From contig NZ_CDBI01000051.1 in assembly GCF_000820025.1 (NCBI RefSeq), positions 1-64,000 of the forward strand: a stretch of DNA of 64,000 nucleotides, written 5' to 3'. The notes beneath the pieces are model-generated. The model ran no database searches. It saw only the letters and a list, made by a program, of their open reading frames with translations, and was not told where the DNA came from. The translations under genes and the position numbers were made by a program. Positions 57,965 to 64,000 of the stretch are shown one piece after another; the stretch's first letter is position 1, and every line of letters starts with the position of its first letter. Source of the DNA: Aeromonas popoffii. Its GTDB lineage: Bacteria > Pseudomonadota > Gammaproteobacteria > Enterobacterales > Aeromonadaceae.

Positions 57965-58023
57965 GTAGCCGGATGCACTCCGGAGAAAATGCGATGACGG
58001 TTCCCGGATGGCATCCGGGCTAC
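57965..58023. repeat. Inverted pair of REP-like sequences between betB and betA
   Basis: GTAGCCGGATGCACTCCGG (57965-57983) is paired with the inverse of GTAGCCCGGATGCCATCCGG (58004-58023), 20 bp apart. The GTAGCCCGGATG form is typical of REP elements in Pseudomonas and relatives. A further GTAGGGCGAATGACGC string follows at 58041. I see no such element elsewhere in the window. Confidence 0.6.
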
Positions 58024-58079
58024 GGGGCGGAGATCACTGTGTAGGGCGAATGACGCTGTTTCCCGCCTATGACAGGGCT

Positions 58080-59552
58080 TTAGAACACCGAGGTGTAGCC
58101 GCCCATTTCCAGCTGCACCGATTTGATCCGCGTGTAGTGCGCCAGCGTGGTCAAACCGTTTTCGCGACCAACGCCGGATTGCTTGTAACCGCCCACCGGC
58201 ATTTCCGCTGGCGATTCTCCCCAGGTGTTGATCCAGCAAATACCGGCTTCCAGCTTGTGGATTACCCGGTGCGCGCGGTTCAGATCGCGGGTGACCACGC
58301 CAGCGGCCAGGCCGTATTCGGTGGCGTTGGCGCGGCGGATGACTTCTTCTTCCGTGTCGTAAACCAGAATGCTCATCACCGGGCCGAAGATCTCTTCACG
58401 CACTATGGTCATGTCGTCCTTGCAGTCGGTGAATACCGTGGGGGCCACGTAGGCACCGCTGGCGTATTCGCGCTCGGTCACGCGCTGGCCACCGATAAGC
58501 AGGCGGGCACCTTCGCGGCGGCCTTTTTCGATGTAGCCGAGCACGCTGTCCATGTGCGCGAAGCTGACCAGCGGGCCGAAGTTGGTGGCGTCATCTTGCG
58601 GGTTGCCCAGGCGAATACGTTTGACCCGCTCCAACACCTTGGCTTCGAAGCTCGCCTGCAGCCTGCGCGGCACAAACACACGGGTACCGTTAGTACAGAC
58701 CTGCCCGGAGCTATAAAAATTAGCCATCACTGCGATATCAGCGGCTCGGTCGAGATCGGCGTCTTCGAAGATGATCAGTGGCGATTTGCCTCCCAGCTCC
58801 ATTGTCACATCCTTGAGTGATGAACTGGAGGCGCTTGCCATGACCTTTTTGCCGGTCACAGTGCCGCCGGTGAAGGATATCTTTGCGATACCCGGATGCT
58901 CGGTCAGCCACTGACCGACTTCACGACCGCTGCCGGTGAGCACGTTAAATACGCCATCCGGCAGGCCGGCGGCGGTGTATATTTCTGCCAGTTTCAGCGC
59001 GCTGAGCGAGGTCACTTCGCTGGGTTTGAAGATCATCGCATTGCCGGCGGCCAAGGCCGGAGCGGATTTCCACAGAGCAATCTGGATCGGGTAATTCCAC
59101 GCGCCTATACCTGCGACCACGCCCAGCGGCTCACGGCGGGTGTAGACGAAGCTGGTATCGCGCAACGGGATCTGTTCACCTTCGATGGCGGGGATCAAAC
59201 CGGCGTAGTACTCCAATACGTCCGCACCGGTGACAATATCGACATAGCGCGTTTCCGAGAGCGGCTTGCCGGTGTCGAGGGTTTCCAGCTCGGCGAGTTC
59301 ATCGTTGCGCTCGCGCAGAATGTCCACGGCCTTGCGCAAGATGCGTGAGCGTTGCATGGCCGTCATCGCCGCCCAGACCTTTTGCCCTTCGGTAGCGCTC
59401 GCTACGGCGCGCTCTACGTCCACCTGGTTGGCGCACTGCACTTTGGCCAACACCTCCCCAGTGGCCGGATTGATGCTGTCAAAGGTCTCACCACTGCTGG
59501 CCGCCACATAACGACCTCCGATATAGAGTTGTTGTTCATTAAATCGGGGCAT
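58080..59552 (-). CDS. betB: Betaine aldehyde dehydrogenase BetB
   Basis: Oxidises betaine aldehyde to glycine betaine with NAD(P). It has 490 residues, the E. coli length, from the ATG at 59552 with AAGGA upstream. The catalytic Glu is in [16 protein letters not shown] and the catalytic Cys in [16 protein letters not shown]. Cofactor region [15 protein letters not shown] is typical of BADH. Confidence 0.95.
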   Translation of the reverse strand: MPRFNEQQLYIGGRYVAASSGETFDSINPATGEVLAKVQCANQVDVERAVASATEGQKVWAAMTAMQRSRILRKAVDILRERNDELAELETLDTGKPLSETRYVDIVTGADVLEYYAGLIPAIEGEQIPLRDTSFVYTRREPLGVVAGIGAWNYPIQIALWKSAPALAAGNAMIFKPSEVTSLSALKLAEIYTAAGLPDGVFNVLTGSGREVGQWLTEHPGIAKISFTGGTVTGKKVMASASSSSLKDVTMELGGKSPLIIFEDADLDRAADIAVMANFYSSGQVCTNGTRVFVPRRLQASFEAKVLERVKRIRLGNPQDDATNFGPLVSFAHMDSVLGYIEKGRREGARLLIGGQRVTEREYASGAYVAPTVFTDCKDDMTIVREEIFGPVMSILVYDTEEEVIRRANATEYGLAAGVVTRDLNRAHRVIHKLEAGICWINTWGESPAEMPVGGYKQSGVGRENGLTTLAHYTRIKSVQLEMGGYTSVF

Positions 59553-59642
59553 CTTCGAGTCCTTTTGTGTTGATTTATGTGGTATCCGGCTACTGAAAAT
59601 TGTTCGCACTGGTAGTAGTCCGGTCAGAGACTAGCTTATTTT

Positions 59643-59659
59643 TATTGAACATCCAAGTA
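59643..59659. promoter_or_regulatory. Candidate BetI operator between betB and betT
   Basis: TATTGAACATCCAAGTA is an imperfect TTG/CAA dyad in the AT-rich part of the 296-bp divergent region. BetI sites in other bacteria are reported as TTGAAC-type dyads; this is a resemblance from memory. The region must hold the promoters of both betBA and betT. Confidence 0.35.
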
Positions 59660-59848
59660 ACAAAAAATTGACATTTACGCATCAAGTAATAAGCTCAGCG
59701 CAGTGACTCTCACTGCCATACATCGCCGTAGCCGTTAAGCTGGCTGCAAGAACCTGATCGCGAGTCTGCTGTGGTCTATGTCATTGATTCGCATCGTTTG
59801 AGACCCTTCGGTGCGTTCGTTTCCATTGCCTTGGAGCTCACCTCCACC

Positions 59849-61432
59849 ATGACGACTGCCTCTCTCATCACAACAACACCTGAAAAAGTGCGCTTGAATC
59901 CGACCGTGTTTTACGGATCGACGGCGCTGATCCTGCTGTTGACCTTGGCGTTAATCGCCTTCCCCGATGCGGCCGGAGTTTGGCTGGGCAAAGCCCAAGT
60001 GTGGCTGTCACGCAGTTTTGGCTGGTATTACATGCTGGCGATTGGGGCTTATCTGTTATTTGTGCTGTACGTGGCCTGTTCACGCTACGGCAACCTGCGC
60101 CTGGGGACTGACCACGAACGTCCAGAGTTCAGTTACGGGGCCTGGGCAGGAATGCTGTTCTCCTCGGGGATCGGTATTTCGTTGCTGTATTTCGCAGCAT
60201 CAGAACCGATTGACCACCTCTACAACCCGCCCGAAGGCGAGCCAGGCACGACCTCGGCGGCGCGTCAGGCGCTGCAACTGACCTTTCTGCATTGGGGTTT
60301 ACATGGCTGGGCGATCTACGCACTGGTCGGTCTTGCCGTGGGCTACTTTGCCTATCGCCACCAGCAACCGCTGGCCTTGCGCTCGGCGTTGTACCCGCTG
60401 TTCGGCGAGCGCCTGACCCGTGGCTGGGTCGGTAATGCCGTGGACTGCTTCGGCATTTTTGTCACCTTGCTGGGGCTGGTAACCAACCTTGGTATTGGCT
60501 CGCTGCAAGTGGCGTCTGGTTTTGAATACCTTTTTGGTATGTCCAACAGCCAGGGGGCGCTGCTTACGGTGATTCTGGTGATGAGTGCGGTAGCCACCCT
60601 GGCCGCCGTTTCCGGGGTGGAGAAGGGCATTCGCCGCTTGTCCAACCTCAACATCATTCTGTTTAGCAGTTTGCTGGTGTTCGTGTTGCTGGCCGGCGAC
60701 ACCTTGCATTTGCTCAACAGCCTGGTGCAAAACCTCGGTGACTACCTCAACGGTTTGGTACTGAAAACCTTTGACCTCTATGTGTACACCGGCCAGTCCG
60801 GCAAGAGTGAAGCGTGGATGGGCTTGTGGACCCTGTTCTACTGGGCGTGGTGGATTTCCTGGGCACCGTTTGTCGGCATGTTTATCGCGCGAATTTCCCG
60901 TGGTCGTACCGTGCGGGAATTGGTCTGCGGCGTATTACTGATCCCGCTGGGCTTCACCCTGGCCTGGCTGTCTATCTTCGGCAACAGCGCGCTGGAGCTG
61001 GTGATGAACCATAACGCCACCGATCTAGGCAAAGCTGCGCTGGAGCAGCCCGCCATGTCCATCTACCTGCTGCTGGAGCATTACCCCTGGTCCAAGGTGG
61101 TGATTGGCATGTCGATTTGCGTCGGCTTTGTGCTTTTCCTCACACCGGCGGACTCCGGCTCGGTGATGCTGGCCAACCTTTCACGCCAGGGGAGTGAACT
61201 GGACGAAGATGCCCCGTACTGGCTGCGGATCTTCTGGAGCATGGTCATCACTCTGGTGACCATTGGGTTGCTGTTCGCCGGTAATTTCACCGCCATGCAA
61301 ACCGTGGTGGTGCTGGCAGGATTGCCCTTCTCGGTGGTGCTGCTGCTGTACATGTTCGCCCTGCTCAAGGCGATGAAGTCGGATTTGGCCGCCAGTGAGC
61401 AGCCAACGGCGCTGCCAGCCCTGCCGACATAA
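59849..61432 (+). CDS. betT: BCCT-family choline/betaine transporter (BetT-like)
   Basis: An inner-membrane, ion-coupled importer of choline or related betaines. It has 527 residues from the ATG at 59849; longer starts exist but lack a ribosome-binding site. Twelve helices are expected. The BCCT signature is WTLFYWAWWISWAPFVGMFI followed by ARISRGRTVREL. It lacks the long C-terminal tail of E. coli BetT (677 residues). Choline as substrate is inferred from the neighbouring betBA and betI. Confidence 0.88.
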   Translation: MTTASLITTTPEKVRLNPTVFYGSTALILLLTLALIAFPDAAGVWLGKAQVWLSRSFGWYYMLAIGAYLLFVLYVACSRYGNLRLGTDHERPEFSYGAWAGMLFSSGIGISLLYFAASEPIDHLYNPPEGEPGTTSAARQALQLTFLHWGLHGWAIYALVGLAVGYFAYRHQQPLALRSALYPLFGERLTRGWVGNAVDCFGIFVTLLGLVTNLGIGSLQVASGFEYLFGMSNSQGALLTVILVMSAVATLAAVSGVEKGIRRLSNLNIILFSSLLVFVLLAGDTLHLLNSLVQNLGDYLNGLVLKTFDLYVYTGQSGKSEAWMGLWTLFYWAWWISWAPFVGMFIARISRGRTVRELVCGVLLIPLGFTLAWLSIFGNSALELVMNHNATDLGKAALEQPAMSIYLLLEHYPWSKVVIGMSICVGFVLFLTPADSGSVMLANLSRQGSELDEDAPYWLRIFWSMVITLVTIGLLFAGNFTAMQTVVVLAGLPFSVVLLLYMFALLKAMKSDLAASEQPTALPALPT

Positions 61433-61447
61433 GGCTGAACCTGTCTC

Positions 61448-61470
61448 GGGTGACGCAGTGTGCGTCACCC
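61448..61470. terminator. Hairpin between betT and betI
   Basis: The stem GGGTGACGCA/TGCGTCACCC with a 3-nt loop lies between the converging betT and betI stops. T runs are short. Confidence 0.6.
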
Positions 61471-61476
61471 TGACTC

Positions 61477-62067
61477 TTAGCCGGCTTTTTCCAGCTGCAT
61501 GTCCAGGTAGTCATAGGCGATCTGCATCGCCTGGCGGGTGTCGAAGCTTTCACCAGACAAGGCCCCGCGCAGCCACAACCCGTCAATCAGTGCGGCAAGT
61601 CCACGTGCTGCGGCGCGTGCCTGTGCCTGCGGCAACACCCGGCTGAACTGCCCGCAGAGATTGGAATAGAGGCGGTGATCATTAACCCGTTGCAAGCGGC
61701 GCAGGGTGGGTTGATGCATGCTGGTGGCCCAGAACGCCAGCCAAGTCTTCATCGCCGGTCCGTTGACTTGGCTGTCATCGAAGTTGCCTTCAATCATGGC
61801 CCGCAAATGCGCGCGCGGTTGATCTGGCGGTAGGCCGGCGCGGCGTTCGCGCACGGCATTGCTTAGCGCCTGCATCAGGTGGCGCATGGTGGCGTCGAGT
61901 AACCCGTTCTTGTCGCGAAAGTAATGGCTGATGATGCCATTAGAGACTCCAGCAATCCGTGCGATGAAGGCAATGCTGGCATCGTTCATGCCGACTTGAT
62001 CGACCGCTTCAAGGGTGGCAGCAATCAATTGTGATCGACGGATGGGTTGCATTCCGACCTTAGGCAT
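61477..62067 (-). CDS. betI: Choline-responsive TetR-family repressor BetI
   Basis: A 196-residue repressor of the bet genes. The start [24 protein letters not shown] and the helix-turn-helix [27 protein letters not shown] are typical of BetI. It normally leads the betIBA operon; here it stands apart, convergent with betT. It should release DNA on choline binding, by family. Confidence 0.93.
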   Translation of the reverse strand: MPKVGMQPIRRSQLIAATLEAVDQVGMNDASIAFIARIAGVSNGIISHYFRDKNGLLDATMRHLMQALSNAVRERRAGLPPDQPRAHLRAMIEGNFDDSQVNGPAMKTWLAFWATSMHQPTLRRLQRVNDHRLYSNLCGQFSRVLPQAQARAAARGLAALIDGLWLRGALSGESFDTRQAMQIAYDYLDMQLEKAG

Positions 62068-62181
62068 CTGTTTCTCCGTCTATTGGGGGCCCAGTAATGC
62101 GCGCAGTCTAGGCCGGTTAAAATAATGTGGTCAATGTGCGCGTTAAAAACGCGCACCAAGGCAAGTAACCACCGAAAAGGT

Positions 62182-62526
62182 TGTGCTGGATGAGGTCACG
62201 CTTATCTGTGAGCTCGATGAGCTATGGGTCTATGTTGGCAACCAAAATAGTCGACATTTTTTTATGTCTTTGATACTAAAAGAAAACGAGTTGTTACCTA
62301 CACCTTAGGTCCGCGCAACGATGAAACATGCCGTCGATTGCTGAACCTGCTTACCCCCTTCCTGCCTGGCGTTATCACCAGTAATGAGTTGGGAGGCTAT
62401 GCCAGGGAAGTCCCGCGCGAGATAGACCTGACCGGGGAACTATTCACACAGCGTATCGAGCGTAACAACCTGACGCTCAGAGCGCGCATCAAGCACCATC
62501 AGGGCTGCATCATACGTGAAGCCTGA
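62182..62526 (+). pseudogene. IS1-family transposase remnant
   Basis: Frame one reads VVLDEVTLICELDELWVYVG then NQNSRHFF. After a shift at the run of T near 62258 it continues FDTKRKRVVTYTLGPRNDET, LLNLLTPF, GELFTQRIERNNLTLRARIK. These blocks match the InsB part of IS1 (DEQWSFVG, KRKRVVAHVFG, LTGKIFTQRIERQNLNLRTR). The N-terminal (InsA) part is missing, the frame is broken and I cannot find IS1 end repeats. Confidence 0.8.
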
Positions 62527-62904
62527 GCACGCTCACAGCCTCCCCGACGCCCACCGCCGCGTCTGCGTCACGGAATCCGCGCTCTTCCGCTCCCGCCTGC
62601 GCGCCGCACCAATAAAATTTTTTGCAAAAGTGGATTACCGCAAAACCATAGGCCCAGACAGCGCCAGATAAAGGATCCGCGGCTTGGTGAGGATCTGAAA
62701 GGATCGAAAGCAATTGCAGGGTTTTACAGTTTGAAAGGGGAATGCGGCCTTGGTGCGCTGGCGGGCCTACCTCACGGAAAATAGGTTTTCTGTGAAGTGT
62801 GTCCGGTCACACTTGCCGGAGTGCCTGTCGATGTGGACACACCAAGACACCGATCATCTAAACCTCGGTGGACACTATATGGACACATGGCCATTTGGGA
62901 AAGC
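62527..62904. other. Intergenic stretch without recognisable gene
   Basis: After the IS1 remnant no convincing gene is seen. The part at 62810-62890 has several GTGGACAC/GTGTCC strings in both orientations, which might be the end of a lost integrase gene or protein-binding sites. Confidence 0.4.
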
Positions 62905-62980
62905 CAGAAAAACGTAAGGCCACCCGCTTGGGTGGCCTTAAGTCATTGAATTAGTTGATGGTGCCGGGGTCACTCTCGAA
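62905..62980. repeat. Right copy of the direct repeat flanking the bet module
   Basis: A 76-bp segment parallel to 55760-55833: CAGAAAAAC, the hairpin AAGGCCACCCGC...GGGTGGCCTT, AAGTCATTGAA and GGTGCCGGGGTC...TCGAA. The two copies enclose 7.1 kb containing all four bet genes and the IS1 remnant. Confidence 0.5.
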
Positions 62981-63029
62981 TCATTGACATATGTAGCTGT
63001 TTTATATAAATAAAATTCACGGCGCGCTT

Positions 63030-63057
63030 TATATATACCCCCATAAATACCCCCATA
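63030..63057. repeat. Tandem ATACCCCCATA motif
   Basis: Two adjoining copies of ATACCCCCATA, about 12 bp apart, lie just right of the right flanking repeat. Such C-rich tandem strings are seen near phage-type integrase genes, but no integrase is present here. Confidence 0.4.
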
Positions 63058-63207
63058 GTGATCTCACTGGGAGCGTATTCGGCAGATGATCAGCAAGCCT
63101 AGTTCCGCTTGAACTACCGAGTAAACCTCGAGGTATCTCTGCCACTTACTTGTTGCCCTAAACATCAACTCCAAGTTGTTGTTCGTTTTTCACTGCCAGG
63201 CACCAGC

Positions 63208-63618
63208 TGCGCAGTTTGCCCAGTGCCAAATCACCCTACAGCACTTGGTATCTCAGGTGCGGCCAATGTTGGCCATCCGTTGTTGTTCGTTTCTACGCAG
63301 TCAGCAACTGCGCAGTTTTGAGTAGGAGTGCGCAAATAAGTGCGCAGTTAATGGAAGGAATTGCGCAGTTTCCAAAAGAGACAACTCCTCTCTAGGCCTT
63401 GTGGCATAAGGCTTGGTCTAAAATTGCGCACTCCATTGCGTTTCGTTTCTGCGCAGTCAGCAATTGCGCAGTGGTGGGAGATGTGCGCAGTTTCATCTCG
63501 GCCCTTTCTATCAGGCAGAATCCCCTCTAGCCCTTGCCACACAAGACTTGAGCCCAATATCACACTTACACCTCGGTCATTTCTGCGCAGTACCCTGTGC
63601 GCAAATAAGTGCGCAGTT
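63208..63618. repeat. Array of TGCGCA palindromes and longer imperfect repeats
   Basis: TGCGCA occurs at 63208, 63309, 63329, 63341, 63362, 63425, 63450, 63465, 63484, 63584, 63598 and 63610, far above chance. A 22-bp string containing two of them is repeated exactly at 63328-63349 and 63597-63618. Another string of about 30 bp (63286 onward) recurs near 63441 with few changes. The layout resembles multiple transposase-binding sites at a transposon end, or replication iterons. No open frame with a known match lies in the array. Confidence 0.65.
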
Positions 63619-63642
63619 TGGGGGCAATTACGCAAATGTGAC

Positions 63643-64000
63643 GTGCGAATTTTCAACGGCTGTCCTGCTGAGTGGATGCGGGTTTATCACGAACTGGGGT
63701 TCTTTAACTGTCGATCCAGTTGTGCGCAAAGGGATGACTCAGAGTACGCCAATTCTGTGGACCAATCTCATCACCGAGTGTTGCGACCAACAAGATATCG
63801 ATGGGCTTGAGGTGATGCTGCAGGCACAGGATGCTGGTCTGCGTGATGGCATCACGATCCCCTGGCATGGGCCTAATGGCCATGTAGGGCTGCTCTCTCT
63901 TATCATGCGGACACCACGCACTGAACATCAATGGCTTAGCGCGGTTCCTTTTCTTAGCTGGCTATCAAGCCATGTCTTCGAAGCCGTTGCACGGGTGTGT
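63643..64000 (+). pseudogene. LuxR-family quorum-sensing regulator, truncated and frameshifted
   Basis: The fragment reads CPAEWMRVYHELGFFN. After a one-base shift near 63709 it continues VDPVVRKGMTQSTPILW, AQDAGLRDGITIPWHGPNGH, VGLLSLIM and FLSWLSSHVFEAVARV to the window edge. These are the acyl-homoserine-lactone domain motifs of LuxR proteins, and the end resembles Aeromonas AhyR (SWMSNYIFEAA). The first 60 or so residues are missing where the TGCGCA array begins. The DNA-binding half, if present, lies beyond the window. Confidence 0.7.

Noticed and set aside
63348-63656. A 102-codon minus-strand frame in the TGCGCA array
   Set aside because: It consists of the translated repeats and has no ribosome-binding site or known motif.

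Overview
The window reads as a stretch of gammaproteobacterial chromosome. The gene neighbourhoods recall Escherichia coli and Vibrio: tol-pal-cpoB beside a lysT/valT-type tRNA cluster, srmB/trmN6, zur/dusA, serB/ytjB, the deo operon with yjjV. Features unlike E. coli are the yggS-proC-yggT-yggU block beside pilT-pilU, a lone CheX, an AhyR-like LuxR fragment and fairly high GC. The best fit is Aeromonas. This is an inference from gene content, not from a database search.

Layout: 1-307 Lys/Val tRNA genes (minus). 482-6049 ybgC-tolQRAB-pal-cpoB envelope operon (minus). 6155-9288 cytochrome bd oxidase operon cydAB-cydX-ybgE (minus), with two FNR boxes upstream. 9846-10162 an apparently undescribed short transcription unit (plus). 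10220-11853 ruvAB (minus). 12093-15963 a chemoreceptor and proS (plus). 16059-22689 mixed metabolic, periplasmic and outer-membrane genes, including a broken acetyltransferase gene. 22708-25203 yggS-proC-yggT-yggU (minus), divergent from pilT-pilU and followed by yaaA. 28410-34316 srmB, trmN6, brnQ, cheX-zur and dusA. 34455-36558 hupA, rsd and a small PilZ gene; a 205-bp IS4-like miniature element sits in the terminator after the PilZ gene. 36885-43489 radA, a two-PilZ-domain protein, a hydrolase, serB and ytjB. 43572-49762 nupC, an xapX-like gene and deoCABD (nucleoside uptake and catabolism). 49988-55330 yjjV, a pilin-like gene, a GNAT gene, an rRNA methyltransferase and amtB.

From about 55.7 kb to the end the window looks accessory. 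A choline-to-glycine-betaine module (betA, betB, betT, betI) is bracketed by diverged direct repeats of about 75 bp. It carries REP-like sequence of Pseudomonas type and is followed by a decayed IS1-family transposase. Next comes a 400-bp array with twelve TGCGCA palindromes, which abuts a truncated and frameshifted luxR-type gene at the window edge.

The two most unusual patterns lie in ordinary operons. At both the pal/cpoB and the yggS/proC junctions the gene boundary (end of the upstream gene, ribosome-binding region, start of the downstream gene) is tandemly duplicated with a period of 74 or 77 bp. Each duplication creates a 25-codon leader ORF that copies the N-terminus of the downstream protein and whose stop codon overlaps that gene's start codon.
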